Assembly: GCA_013824915.1 (NCBI GenBank)
Contig: PNOQ01000053.1
Coordinates: forward strand, 1 to 48,090
Origin: Nanoarchaeum sp.
GTDB taxonomy: Archaea; Nanobdellota; Nanobdellia; SCGC-AAA011-G17; PNOQ01
Direction of reading: 5' to 3'
DNA: 48,090 nucleotides
The notes beneath the pieces were generated by a model that was given only the letters and a program-made list of their open reading frames with translations, was not told the DNA's origin and made no database searches. Each line of letters opens with the position of its first letter. Position 1 is the stretch's first letter. This document shows, piece after piece, positions 37,492 through 47,510 of this stretch. The translations under genes and the position numbers were made by a program.

Positions 37492-38430
37492 TTACTCAAA
37501 AACGCACAAAGGGGGCCCAATAGAAATAAATTCTTTTTGAAATAGTGATACTTCTATAATCTTATTTTCTGGGAAAGATTGTTCTATTTCTTGTAATATA
37601 GGTCTGAGTAAATAGGGATTATTAATCGCCACACCAAATTCTAAAAAAGGATCGCCGATATATTCTGCAATGAACGAAATATTTTGATGTAGGGTTAAAT
37701 ATTGTATAAGTTTTTTTCTTTCCAAAGTATTGTTGTTTTCTATAAAAATACTATATTGTAATAAATTTATTTTCGATATATCAATAAATAACGAATATTT
37801 TTCTATTATGTTGGATTTTTCTAGATTTTTTATCCTTTGGGCAATTGATTGAGGAGTTAGACCTATAAGTTTAGATAGGGTTACAGAGTCTAGTCTAGAG
37901 TTATTCATTAGATTTTTTAATATTGCTTTGTCTTTGTTATCTAATTTAACTTCTTTGTTAATTCTCTTTATAGATTTGGGATTTTGTGTTCTAAAATATT
38001 TTTCATAAAAGAAATTTGATTTCTTATGCAGTACAAATCTATGATCTATTATATCTTCTTTAAATATATTGTAAAACTCTAAAAATCTTTCATCTATTTC
38101 ATTATTATTTTTTCCGTATATAGATAATCCAAAGTTCCAAACCCCAGATAATTCTGACATCCAAGAAACAAATTTACATTTGTCCAAATAATCCTTAAAC
38201 TCTTTAATTCTTCTTTCTCTTATCTTGATAAAAACAGCTGCCCCAGTAAATCCTAAGTTTTCTATATTAATTTCGGTAACAAAGTTTAGAATTATTTTGT
38301 CTTTTATTAATTGAGATATTCTATAATTTATTACTTCCCTGGATCTTTTTAATTTTTTTGCTAGTTGAGTTATAGGAATTCTAGAGTTTTGCATAAGTTC
38401 AAGTAATATCTTTTGGTCTAGACTGTCCAT
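37492..38430 (-). CDS. Tandem-duplicated Lrp/AsnC-family regulator (two HTH units)
   Basis: LDQKILLELMQNSRIPITQLAKKLKRSREVINYRISQLIKDKII and LDNKDKAILKNLMNNSRLDSVTLSKLIGLTPQSIAQRIKNLEKSNII. Confidence 0.85.
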   Translation of the reverse strand: MDSLDQKILLELMQNSRIPITQLAKKLKRSREVINYRISQLIKDKIILNFVTEINIENLGFTGAAVFIKIRERRIKEFKDYLDKCKFVSWMSELSGVWNFGLSIYGKNNNEIDERFLEFYNIFKEDIIDHRFVLHKKSNFFYEKYFRTQNPKSIKRINKEVKLDNKDKAILKNLMNNSRLDSVTLSKLIGLTPQSIAQRIKNLEKSNIIEKYSLFIDISKINLLQYSIFIENNNTLERKKLIQYLTLHQNISFIAEYIGDPFLEFGVAINNPYLLRPILQEIEQSFPENKIIEVSLFQKEFISIGPPLCVFE

Positions 38431-38529
38431 TTTACATAAATTATAAGTTTGTGTTTAAAAACCTTCTTATTGTAAAAATTTTAGTAGTTAATTTTATATT
38501 TGTTTAAGTTATAACTATATGGTAATAAA

Positions 38530-38563
38530 TAAGTCATTATCGCAGACTTAAAAGCGAAAGGAG
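38530..38563 (+). ncRNA. Candidate structured 5' leader (H-type pseudoknot), copy 2
   Basis: TAAGTC(38530-38535) ATTA TCGC(38540-38543) A GACTTA(38545-38550) ..AAA GCGA(38554-38557) AAGGAG: same topology as 7733-7764 with a different but still complementary second stem. Confidence 0.5.
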
Positions 38564-38569
38564 AGTAAT

Positions 38570-38932
38570 ATGAACATTAAAAATGGAATAATATATTCAG
38601 TAATTGGTTTAGCATTAATAGTTGGTGGTAGAGAAGTTTATTCAACAACAACAGAAACTTTGCACAAACCTGAGTTAAGATATGCAGAGTATTGTGTATT
38701 AAGAGATAATGTTGAGCAAATTGAGATGAATTTAAAAAAAGATTTACGGAAAGGAAACTCGATTGATTGCGAAGACATAGTAAAATTAAAGGAATCAAAA
38801 AAGCAAATAGAAAGTATAGATACAGATAGAATCAATGATTGTGAACGGAACATTGGTTTGACTAGTATAATGATTGGCCTAGGTATAGGTTCTTTGGGAG
38901 TAAGCGGAGGATATATGTTAAAAAGAAAATAA
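38570..38932 (+). CDS. Uncharacterised protein with N- and C-terminal TM helices
   Basis: MNIKNGIIYSVIGLALIVGGREVY ... IGLTSIMIGLGIGSLGVSGGYMLKRK; SD aaggagag upstream. Confidence 0.75.
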   Translation: MNIKNGIIYSVIGLALIVGGREVYSTTTETLHKPELRYAEYCVLRDNVEQIEMNLKKDLRKGNSIDCEDIVKLKESKKQIESIDTDRINDCERNIGLTSIMIGLGIGSLGVSGGYMLKRK

Positions 38933-38934
38933 AT

Positions 38935-41250
38935 TTATTTTTTAAAATTAAATAATGATGTTTGTTTTGTTCCTTCAATCAAATCATCAAAAGTTGTATC
39001 AAAAAATAGTAATATTGAGTCCGCAATTGGCTTAATTTGTTTATCAATATAATGATCGTAGTCTATTTTATGTTTTAATGCTTGTATTGGTTCTGGGCCA
39101 TCAGTTGTAATATAGTATTCTATTATGTCTGAATCTAGTTTAGCTAGTTTACGAGCGGCCTTGATATGGGGGGGGGTGGTTCTTACATACTCTTCCAGAC
39201 CTTTTCTTATTGATTTTCTGTAGATTAAATCTTCATCATGCTTTCCGGATTTTAAGTCTTCAACAAATTTTTTAACAAAAACTGTAACTTCTTTTTTATG
39301 GAATACTCTGTCCAATAATTCTTCTTGAAATTTCTTGGCTGCATTTGTCCAATCACTACGAATAAATTCTAAACCCACAAATTGTAATTCTTCTTTACCA
39401 TCTTTAATTATTATTCCAGCATATCTTTTTTTAGCCCCAGAATCACTGCCACGTAATTTTGGCATTAAAAATCTAGTATAACATTTTTCGTATTGTAATT
39501 CTAAATGACTTTCTCTATTATACTCTTTCTTTATTGTTTTTTTATAAAATTCATTAATTTCTTTTTCTAAGTGTTTAGCTATTTTTTCTGCTTCTTCTGA
39601 AGTTTTTGAATTAGTTACAACAAACAATGAATCTGTGTCCGAATAAATTACTTTATAATTCATCTCTTCTACTAAACTCGCAGTTTGTTTAATCAAATAC
39701 TGACCAAAGTGAGTAATTGCATTAGCCATTTTTAAATTATAAAATCTACATGAAGGATTAGCTAATACTCCAAAAAAAGAATTCATTAATATTTTTATAG
39801 CATATCTTGATAGTTCATTTTTTTCTTTTCTTGATTTTTCTCTTGCTTGCCATAATTCGTCAATAATTTCTGGTAAAATTCCATCCTCATGACTAAAATA
39901 AGCTTTATTTGGAGACTCAATAGAATTCTTTGTTTTGGTTTCTGAAAAAGCTGTTGGATCAATATTGAAAGTTCTTATTATTGAAGGATATAGTGATTTA
40001 AAGTCTAAAACTATAATATTATCATAAATTCCAGGTAATGATTCTTTTACAAAACCGCCTTTGATTCTTGATTCACGATCTTCAGAAAAGGAAGTTGGAC
40101 AAACTAGATTACGTGAACGTGCTCTTTGTAAGTATAAATAATCTAGAGAGGCTATTGATGAATTAACTCGATCTAAAGTCATACCAGTTAGTAATGAACG
40201 TTGTATTGCTAAGTTGATTAAATCGGCTTCCATTACAATTCTGTATGCTAATTCTGAATCTAGTAAATTATATTCCACTAACTTTTTTTGGTCTTCTTTG
40301 TATAATCTATCTATTTCTTCGTATTTTTCATGGCCTATTGATTCAATTAATTTTCCTTTTCCTAATAATTTTTTTGCCGCTGTGTCTAACTTGTAATTTT
40401 GCAACTTTATGAAAGAAGATTTTATTAAATCAATACCATCTAGAACAACCCTTCCAGAAATATCTGCTTTACTTGTTCTAAAAAAGTCAGATTCTATTCT
40501 TAGTTTTGAAATTGAATTATCTCTACCTAACACAAAAGGTATTCTATACTTACTAAATTTCTCTTTTAAAAATTGAAAATCAAAATCAATAACATTCCAA
40601 CCCGTTATTATGTCTGGGTCGAAGTCTAAAACTTCTTTTTGAAATTCTTCTAATAATTCTTTTTCGGTTTTGCAGGAAGTAACGTTTTGTAATTTTTTGT
40701 TTGATAACAATAAAGATTTTTTGTAATTATGACTATATAATGAAATACAGTATACTTTTTTTCCTTTTCTATCAGATTCTATATCGAAAGATAAAACTTT
40801 TAGATTTTTTGGAACATAATCTACACGTTTTAATTCAGGTTCTTTGTAAAATCTATCTATTCCTTCTTTTTTTAGTTCGTAATCTCCTTCTATATCTATT
40901 GAGCCTTGTATCTTATTATCTATTAAAAATCTAGTAGGGAATCTTATATCAGATTCATATGTTTTTATTTTTGCGTTTTCTAAATCTGAACGTAATTCAG
41001 GAAGTTCTTTTGGAGAATCTAACATTATTTTAGACATAGGTTCTTTTTCAAAATTAGTTAATTTTGTCTTTTCTGATTCAAATTTACCTATTTTCTTTGC
41101 TTTTTCTAAGTTTTTTGTTTCTATGAAAAAATAAGGTTTGTATTCGTTTATAGTTAAAAAAGAATGGTTATTTTCTAGTCTCCCATATAGCAAAACGTAT
41201 GATTTTTTATCAATTACTCTGTAGGTTGAACTAATAATGAATCCTTTCAT
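38935..41250 (-). CDS. polB: Family B DNA polymerase with C-terminal PIP-like motif
   Basis: LSFDIESDRKG (ExoI), DFKSLYPSIIRTFNIDP (motif A), KILMNSFFGVLANPSCRFYN (motif B), YSDTDSLFV (motif C); C-terminal KQTSLFNFKK. Confidence 0.98.
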   Translation of the reverse strand: MKGFIISSTYRVIDKKSYVLLYGRLENNHSFLTINEYKPYFFIETKNLEKAKKIGKFESEKTKLTNFEKEPMSKIMLDSPKELPELRSDLENAKIKTYESDIRFPTRFLIDNKIQGSIDIEGDYELKKEGIDRFYKEPELKRVDYVPKNLKVLSFDIESDRKGKKVYCISLYSHNYKKSLLLSNKKLQNVTSCKTEKELLEEFQKEVLDFDPDIITGWNVIDFDFQFLKEKFSKYRIPFVLGRDNSISKLRIESDFFRTSKADISGRVVLDGIDLIKSSFIKLQNYKLDTAAKKLLGKGKLIESIGHEKYEEIDRLYKEDQKKLVEYNLLDSELAYRIVMEADLINLAIQRSLLTGMTLDRVNSSIASLDYLYLQRARSRNLVCPTSFSEDRESRIKGGFVKESLPGIYDNIIVLDFKSLYPSIIRTFNIDPTAFSETKTKNSIESPNKAYFSHEDGILPEIIDELWQAREKSRKEKNELSRYAIKILMNSFFGVLANPSCRFYNLKMANAITHFGQYLIKQTASLVEEMNYKVIYSDTDSLFVVTNSKTSEEAEKIAKHLEKEINEFYKKTIKKEYNRESHLELQYEKCYTRFLMPKLRGSDSGAKKRYAGIIIKDGKEELQFVGLEFIRSDWTNAAKKFQEELLDRVFHKKEVTVFVKKFVEDLKSGKHDEDLIYRKSIRKGLEEYVRTTPPHIKAARKLAKLDSDIIEYYITTDGPEPIQALKHKIDYDHYIDKQIKPIADSILLFFDTTFDDLIEGTKQTSLFNFKK

Positions 41251-41300
41251 AGATATTATAGAATAATTAAACTTTTAAAGGTTTATGATTCCTTGGCGAG

Positions 41301-41942
41301 ATGATAAAAGTAATATCCTTTGATATGGATGGAACTCTATTGGATGGAGTTATAGACGATTATTTTTGGTTTGAAGAGATTCCAAAGTTATATTCAGAAA
41401 GGCATAAAGTGAGTATTTTAAAGGCTAAACAAATAACAAGAAAAGCTTATGATGATTTGGGACAGGATAATCTACTTTGGTATGATCCACAATATTGGTT
41501 TGATAAGTTTGAAATAACTGCTAAGCCAGTTGAGATATTAAAAGATTTAAAACACCATATTTTTGTGTATCCTGAAGTTATAAATATGTTAAAAGAGTTA
41601 AAAAAGGATTATAAATTGGTTATATTGACTAGATCTACTAAAGATTTTGTTGAAGTAAAAACTGAAGCAGAAGGTCTAAAAAATTATTTTGATCATATTT
41701 TTTCTGCAATATCTGATTTTAAAGAAATAGACAAACATCATGGAATTTATCAAATGATGTTAGATATCTTAAAGGTTAAACCTAATGAAATAATACATAT
41801 AGGAAATGAATTAAAAAATGATTATGAAACTCCTATGTCTTTAGGAATCAAATCGTTTATAGTAAATAGGAATGGAAAGATAAGAGGACAGTTCGTAGTA
41901 AAGAATTTTAATGAATTTTTAGAGAGAGTTAAGCTTTTATAG
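41301..41942 (+). CDS. HAD-superfamily hydrolase
   Basis: VISFDMDGTLLDGVID; LVILTRSTKDF; IIHIGNELKNDYETPMSLGIKSFIVNR. Confidence 0.9.
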   Translation: MIKVISFDMDGTLLDGVIDDYFWFEEIPKLYSERHKVSILKAKQITRKAYDDLGQDNLLWYDPQYWFDKFEITAKPVEILKDLKHHIFVYPEVINMLKELKKDYKLVILTRSTKDFVEVKTEAEGLKNYFDHIFSAISDFKEIDKHHGIYQMMLDILKVKPNEIIHIGNELKNDYETPMSLGIKSFIVNRNGKIRGQFVVKNFNEFLERVKLL

Positions 41943-41963
41943 TTATTTTAATCTTTAATTTTT

Positions 41964-42827
41964 ATGGATGATTGGATCAAAGCGGGGGAAATTGCTTCGC
42001 AGGCAAGAGAATATGGAAAAAAACTTATAAGAGTTGGAGAATCTCATTTAGAAGTTACTAAGAAAATTGAAGCTAAAGTTTTTGAATTAGGTGGAAAATT
42101 AGCGTTTCCAACTCAAATTTCTGTGAATAATATAGCTGCGCATTATAATCCTATAGTCGACAAAGATTTCAAATTTAAAGAAGGGGATGTTGCTAAATTA
42201 GATATCGGGACACATGTTAATGGCGCAATTGGTGATACTGCAGTAACTGTTGATCTTGGAGATAATGAAAAATTACTGAAAGCAAGTAGAAATGCTTTAA
42301 ATGCAGCTATTGAGATAACTAAACCAGGAGTTAAACTAAGAGAAATTGGAAGAGTTATTCATGAAGAAATTACTTCTTTAGGTTTTAGCCCAATAAGAAA
42401 TCTTGGCGGGCATGGTTTAGATAGGTGGCAGATACATAGTGAACCTAGTATTCCTAATTTTGATAATGGTGATGAAAATAAGTTAAAAGAAGGCCAAATA
42501 ATTGCTATTGAACCGTTTGCTAGTAGTGGTGCAGGTTTAGTTTATGATGGAAAACCTTCTGAAATATATCAAGTTTTAATAAATAAGAATGTAAGAGATA
42601 TGAACGCAAGAAAAATTTTAAAATATGCTTATGAAAAACATAAAACATTACCCTTTGCAAGAAGAGACTTGCCGTTCAATAAATTACAACTAAGTGTAGG
42701 TATAAATGCTTTGAAAAGAGAAGGAATATTACATGAATACGCTACTCTTCCTGAAAAGAAAGATAATTGCTTAGTAAGTCAGCATGAACATACATTAATA
42801 ATTGGAAAAACTGTAACTACAAAATGA
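41964..42827 (+). CDS. map: Type II methionine aminopeptidase
   Basis: FPTQISVNNIAAHYNP, AKLDIGTHVNGAIGDTAVTV, NLGGHGLDRWQIH, IAIEPFAS. Confidence 0.96.
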   Translation: MDDWIKAGEIASQAREYGKKLIRVGESHLEVTKKIEAKVFELGGKLAFPTQISVNNIAAHYNPIVDKDFKFKEGDVAKLDIGTHVNGAIGDTAVTVDLGDNEKLLKASRNALNAAIEITKPGVKLREIGRVIHEEITSLGFSPIRNLGGHGLDRWQIHSEPSIPNFDNGDENKLKEGQIIAIEPFASSGAGLVYDGKPSEIYQVLINKNVRDMNARKILKYAYEKHKTLPFARRDLPFNKLQLSVGINALKREGILHEYATLPEKKDNCLVSQHEHTLIIGKTVTTK

Positions 42828-43735
42828 GATTTAAATCTAAAGTTTTTTTAGCACCAATGGCTGAAGTTAATGATCCTGCTTTTAGAATATTATGCAGAAA
42901 ATATGGTGCAGGACTAACTTGGACTGAAATGATTTCTTCTAGTGCTCTAGCTAGGAATGATAAAAATAAATTATTTAATGTTCAAACAATTGAAAAACCA
43001 ATTGCTGTACAATTAATGGGGCATAATTTAGAAGATATTAGTAAGGCAGTAAAAATTATTTCTAAAAAAGCAGATATTGTAGATTTTAATATGGGTTGCC
43101 CAATGAATAAGATTGTCAACGCTGGTTGTGGCGCTGCCTTGCTTAAAGATCCTGAAAAAGTAAAACAAATTGTTGAAACATTAGTTAGTTCTACAAATAA
43201 ACCAGTTTCAGTTAAAATCAGAAGTGGATGGGATAATAGATCAATTAATGTTTTACAGATTGCAAAAATAATTGAAGATAATGGGGCTAGTATGATAACT
43301 GTGCATCCAAAGACCAGAGTTCAATTAAAAAGTGGGGAACCAGATTGGAGCTTAATAAAAAAAGTTAAACAAAAATTAAGTATTCCCGTTATAGGGAATG
43401 GCGGAATAAATAAACCAGAAGATGCTGAAAAAATGTTCAAAGAAACTGGTTGCGATTATGTTATGATAGCAAGAGCTGCTTCAAAAAATCCTTATATATT
43501 TACTCAAGTTAATGAATATTTAAAAAATGGAAATTATAAAAAAGAGGATGCTGAAAAAATGTTTTTAGATTATTTAAAATTAGCAAAAAAATACAAATCT
43601 AATCTTAATTATATTAAACTACATGCAATTTATTTTACAAGAGGATTAAAAAATAGTAATACGTTAAGAACTGAATTGTCTAGAGTAAAAAGTTTAGAAG
43701 AAATAGAAAATAAATTAAGCGGCTTCTTCAAGTAA
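42824..43735 (+). CDS. dus: tRNA-dihydrouridine synthase
   Basis: VFLAPMAEVNDPAFRILCRKYGAGLTWTEMISSSALAR; DIVDFNMGCPMNKIVNAGCGAALL; VKIRSGWDN; VIGNGGI. Confidence 0.96.
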   Translation: MRFKSKVFLAPMAEVNDPAFRILCRKYGAGLTWTEMISSSALARNDKNKLFNVQTIEKPIAVQLMGHNLEDISKAVKIISKKADIVDFNMGCPMNKIVNAGCGAALLKDPEKVKQIVETLVSSTNKPVSVKIRSGWDNRSINVLQIAKIIEDNGASMITVHPKTRVQLKSGEPDWSLIKKVKQKLSIPVIGNGGINKPEDAEKMFKETGCDYVMIARAASKNPYIFTQVNEYLKNGNYKKEDAEKMFLDYLKLAKKYKSNLNYIKLHAIYFTRGLKNSNTLRTELSRVKSLEEIENKLSGFFK

Positions 43736-43957
43736 ATCTACACCGGTCACTATACCCCAAATCCATGCACCAATTATCATCGGTATACCTATTAAGATTA
43801 ATATTAATGGTATTCCTAATAAGAATAATATTAATTGCCAAGTTCCTTCTTTCTTTCTCTTACCAATTAAACTACCTAGGCCAGGTAAAAGAATTATATT
43901 TAAAATTAAACATAAAATTGCTCTTGATTCAGAAATTTTCTTTCTTTTCTTTGCCAT
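43715..43957 (-). CDS. Small TM2-like membrane protein
   Basis: LPGLGSLIGKRKKEGTWQLILFLLGIPLILILIGIPMIIGAWIWGIVTGVDLL; convergent with dus. Confidence 0.65.
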   Translation of the reverse strand: MAKKRKKISESRAILCLILNIILLPGLGSLIGKRKKEGTWQLILFLLGIPLILILIGIPMIIGAWIWGIVTGVDLLEEAA

Positions 43958-43989
43958 ATTTAAGAAAATGGAAAAAGGAGTTTATAAAA

Positions 43990-46299
43990 TTAACCCATGT
44001 AAGCATGGGTTTCTCTTATAGCTGCTCCTCTTGCAGTTCTTAAGAACTGTTCCTCAATCTTCTTGTACTTTTCAATGTCTTGCTCTGTTACGGAGGCTTT
44101 GACTTTCTTTAGCGCTTCATTGAAGTATTTATTTGATATTTCTTTTATGTTAATATCTTGTCTCAATGCTAACATTGCGGCTTCTTTAACTAAAGCTGAA
44201 ATATCTGAACCCGTAAAGAATGGTGTTTTTTCCGCTAATAGTTTTATATTAACGTCTTTACCCAAAGGCATATTTTTAGTATGTACTCCAAGTATTTTTT
44301 CTCTTGATTCTTTATCAGGTATTGGTGCCATTATAATTCTGTCAAATCTGCCAGGCCTTAGTAATGCGGGATCAATTAAATCAGGTCTGTTAGTTGCTGC
44401 GATTATAACTACATCATTTAATTCTTCTAAACCATCCATTTCGGTCAATAATTGATTTACCATTCTTTCAGTTGACCTTGACCCATTATCAAACCCACGT
44501 GTTGTAGCAATAGCATCAATTTCATCAAAGAAAATTATTGTTGGGGCAGCTTGTCTTGCCTTTTCAAATATTTTTCTTATACCTTTTTCAGATTCACCTA
44601 CCCACATAGATACTAGTTCTGGGCCACGGATTGAAATGAAATTAGCTTCTGCTTCGCTCGCTACAGCTTTAGCTAATAATGTTTTTCCTGTACCCGGTGG
44701 ACCGTATAATAAAACTCCTTTCGGTGCTTTAATTCCTAATCTTTTGAATGCATCGGCGTGCTTAATTGGCCATTCAATAACTTCTTTTAATTCTTGTTTT
44801 ACACTTATCAAACCACCAATATCTTCCCAGCTTACATTTGGTTTTTCAACTAAAACTTCTCTCATTGCTGAAGGTCTTACTAATCTTAATGCTTCTTTGA
44901 AATCTTTTTCTGCAATTTTTAGTTTTGTTAAAAACTCTTTTGGAATTATTTCTTTATCTTTAAGATTTAGTTCAGGTAAATTTCTTCTTAATACACTCAT
45001 AGCCGCTTCTTTACATAAGGCAGATAAATCCGCACCTACAAAACCGTGAGTTATTCTTGCAATTTCTTCTAAATTAACTTCCTTTAACAAAGGCATATTT
45101 CTTGTATGTATTTTTAATATTTCTAATCTACCTTTTTGATCTGGAACACCGAATACAATTTCTCTATCAAATCTTCCCGGTCTTCTTAATGCTTCATCTA
45201 AAGAGTTTGGCCTGTTAGTTGCACCGATAACAACAACGTTTGCACGTTTGTTTAAACCGTCCATCATTGTTAATAGTTGAGCTACAACTCTTCTTTCAAC
45301 TTCACCGTGTGTTTCTTCTCTTTTTGGTGCAATAGCATCAATTTCATCAATAAAAATAATTGATGGTGCTTTTTCAGCTGCTTCTTCGAATATTTGTCTT
45401 ATTCTCTTTTCAGATTCACCATAAAACTTATTCATAATCTCTGGTCCATTGATTAACATAAAATTGGCTTCGGCTTCATTTGCTACAGCTTTAGCTAATA
45501 ATGTTTTTCCTGTACCAGGAGAACCATGTAACAAAACTCCTGAAGGAGGTTCAATTCCTAATGCAGTAAATAATTCTGGATGTTTCATCGGTAGTTCTAC
45601 CATTTCTCTTATCTTTTTTATTTCTTCAGATAAACCACCAATATCTTCGTAAGTAACATCCGGTGCAATTCTTGTTTCTTCTGTTACTTCAACTGCTTTA
45701 GGATTTAATTTTAACTCTGTATTTTCTGTTATTATTACAGCGTTGTTTGGAGTAGAATCTACTACTATAAATTTAATAGATCCAATTTGGCCCATAAAAC
45801 CAGAGTTCATATCTTCCATTAATTCTCCAATATGTTGGAATATATCGAATGGACTTCCAGAATCTCTAAATGTTTTTGATCTTCGTGTAGTTCCGCCCAA
45901 AGGAATTATATCTCCTTTAACAACCACTCTTCCCAATAGATTCTTTTTTATTGCTTCTGAGTCTGCTTGTATTACTATTCCTTTTTGAGATGGAGCTATA
46001 ATAATTTTTTTTGCTTCTTTTACATCTATTTTTCTTACTTTTACTTGTTCGCCTATTCCAGTCTTGGCATTTCTTCTCATAATACCATCCATCCTAATAA
46101 CAGGTTCACCGACATCAGTAGGATATGCTCTATCTGCGATACCTACAGTTTTTCTGCTACCTTCGATTTCTACTATATCTCCGGGTCGAATTCCGATTTC
46201 TTTCATGTCTTGAGAATCAATTCTAATTATCCCTTTGTATGCTTCTTCTTGCATTGCTTCCATAACTCTAAGAGTTACTTCTTTACCGTTCTTTGCCAT
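43990..46299 (-). CDS. Cdc48/p97 (VAT-like) AAA+ ATPase (start corrected from 46350)
   Basis: Double [49 protein letters not shown] and [47 protein letters not shown]-domain present; ATG 46299 preceded by GGAGG. Confidence 0.98.
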   Translation of the reverse strand: MAKNGKEVTLRVMEAMQEEAYKGIIRIDSQDMKEIGIRPGDIVEIEGSRKTVGIADRAYPTDVGEPVIRMDGIMRRNAKTGIGEQVKVRKIDVKEAKKIIIAPSQKGIVIQADSEAIKKNLLGRVVVKGDIIPLGGTTRRSKTFRDSGSPFDIFQHIGELMEDMNSGFMGQIGSIKFIVVDSTPNNAVIITENTELKLNPKAVEVTEETRIAPDVTYEDIGGLSEEIKKIREMVELPMKHPELFTALGIEPPSGVLLHGSPGTGKTLLAKAVANEAEANFMLINGPEIMNKFYGESEKRIRQIFEEAAEKAPSIIFIDEIDAIAPKREETHGEVERRVVAQLLTMMDGLNKRANVVVIGATNRPNSLDEALRRPGRFDREIVFGVPDQKGRLEILKIHTRNMPLLKEVNLEEIARITHGFVGADLSALCKEAAMSVLRRNLPELNLKDKEIIPKEFLTKLKIAEKDFKEALRLVRPSAMREVLVEKPNVSWEDIGGLISVKQELKEVIEWPIKHADAFKRLGIKAPKGVLLYGPPGTGKTLLAKAVASEAEANFISIRGPELVSMWVGESEKGIRKIFEKARQAAPTIIFFDEIDAIATTRGFDNGSRSTERMVNQLLTEMDGLEELNDVVIIAATNRPDLIDPALLRPGRFDRIIMAPIPDKESREKILGVHTKNMPLGKDVNIKLLAEKTPFFTGSDISALVKEAAMLALRQDINIKEISNKYFNEALKKVKASVTEQDIEKYKKIEEQFLRTARGAAIRETHAYMG

Positions 46300-46660
46300 T
46301 TTTTTCCTCCAAATCCTTTTTGAAATATAAACATATTTTACCAGGTTCATCTAAAGAAAGTCTCATTATTTGTTCGATCTCTTTTTCTAATTGAGTAAAT
46401 CTTTCTTCAAATTCTATAATCTCTCGCGGTATTGTAACTGAGAAACTATTTCCTACCATTCTAAGTTTGACTGAAAATATTCTTTGTTTTAATATCTTGA
46501 ATTCTTCATACTCTTTTATATCGCTGGGATGATACCATCTTTGAGTACATTTAGGGCATTCAAAATATCTAAGTCTAAATCCATCTTTTAAAATTGCAGC
46601 CTTATTTGTTTTTATGTTACATTTATTACATAAAACATTTGTGTCAAATATGTCTTTCAT
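46283..46660 (-). CDS. Zinc-ribbon plus AbrB/SpoVT-like DNA-binding regulator (start corrected from 46762)
   Basis: MKDIFDTNVLCNKCNIKT...FECPKCTQRWYHP zinc ribbon; VKLRMVGNSFSVTIPREIIEFEERF swapped-hairpin-like; C-terminus overlaps the Cdc48 start. Confidence 0.75.
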   Translation of the reverse strand: MKDIFDTNVLCNKCNIKTNKAAILKDGFRLRYFECPKCTQRWYHPSDIKEYEEFKILKQRIFSVKLRMVGNSFSVTIPREIIEFEERFTQLEKEIEQIMRLSLDEPGKICLYFKKDLEEKNGKER

Positions 46661-46663
46661 TTT

Positions 46664-46685
46664 GGTGTATACAAGGTGTATACAC
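46664..46685. promoter_or_regulatory. Two TGTATACA palindromes spaced 11 bp apart between TATA and start codon (candidate operator)
   Basis: ggTGTATACAaggTGTATACAc at 46666-46673 and 46677-46684; minus-strand TATA TTTATATAC at about 46691-46700. Confidence 0.65.
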
Positions 46686-46720
46686 AAGAAGTATATAAAT
46701 ATTTCGGTTGGGTTGGCTTT

Positions 46721-46767
46721 GCACAAAAAGTAAAATCTGCACAAAAAGTAAATGAATTGCACAAAAA
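46721..46767. repeat. Direct repeats (iterons) GCACAAAAAGTAAA x2 plus partial third
   Basis: 46721-46734, 46739-46752 and 46759-46767 (gcacaaaaa); spacing 18 and 20 bp. Confidence 0.75.
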
Positions 46768-46778
46768 CAGAGAGATTA

Positions 46779-47252
46779 CTAATTTATTGTTTTTAATTTT
46801 ATGTCTTTTAATTGTCTAAACTCTAAGTCTACATAAGAAATGCAACAATCTCCATCAAAATTCCAAAATGTGGCACTATGGCTGGCGGAAAAATGACTTA
46901 ATTTTTTAAATTGTTTTGCTTTTTCGCAATTTTCACTTTCGCATACAATTTGTTCTCCTTCTAGAAAATCATTTATATTTTCAAATATATTAAAATTTTC
47001 ACAAGAAAAATTTTTGTCTACAAATAGTTTTATTTTGGATTTATTTTTTTCTAAGATATCATGTGGAATTTTAGATAATCTTACTTGTTTATTAATAATA
47101 CAGATAGCTTTCTTACCGCCCAAACTTTTTATTTTTGCAGATTTTTGATTTTTGGACAGTATGGGATTATTTTTGAACTCATGGACTTGGCGAGCAATTC
47201 CAATCATATTCTCTCCAATCAAAAAAGAACCTATATTTTCGGAAGAAGCCAT
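46779..47252 (-). CDS. Uncharacterised Cys-containing protein
   Basis: 157-aa ORF 1 nt after the upstream gene; no recognised domain. Confidence 0.65.
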   Translation of the reverse strand: MASSENIGSFLIGENMIGIARQVHEFKNNPILSKNQKSAKIKSLGGKKAICIINKQVRLSKIPHDILEKNKSKIKLFVDKNFSCENFNIFENINDFLEGEQIVCESENCEKAKQFKKLSHFSASHSATFWNFDGDCCISYVDLEFRQLKDIKLKTIN

Positions 47253-47253
47253 T

Positions 47254-47508
47254 TTAATTAATTTCTTCTATGTATCCCTTTTCTTTTAAAATCTTTATAG
47301 ATTTAATAATATTATCTGCACGTTCATTTAAATTAACCACTAAATCCGAGATTCTAACTGAATTTCTTCCAATCATAAATTCTTTTATTCTTTCTGATAA
47401 TATTTCATCTTTTAGTTGTTTACTTGTTGAATTTGGTGCCATAAAAAAGCTTCCAGTATTCTGAAATAATGACGCTCCTTGGGCAATCATAATGTTTGTG
47501 CTTATCAT
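47254..47508 (-). CDS. Small HTH-like protein
   Basis: KEFMIGRNSVRISDLVVNLNERADNIIKSIKILKEKGYIEEIN resembles a winged-helix fragment. Confidence 0.6.
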   Translation of the reverse strand: MISTNIMIAQGASLFQNTGSFFMAPNSTSKQLKDEILSERIKEFMIGRNSVRISDLVVNLNERADNIIKSIKILKEKGYIEEIN

Positions 47509-47510
47509 TT

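Noticed and set aside
38577-38853. Minus-strand ORFs inside the 38570 gene
   Set aside because: The plus-strand ORF has a promoter-like region, SD and TM helices; the antisense ORFs have none.
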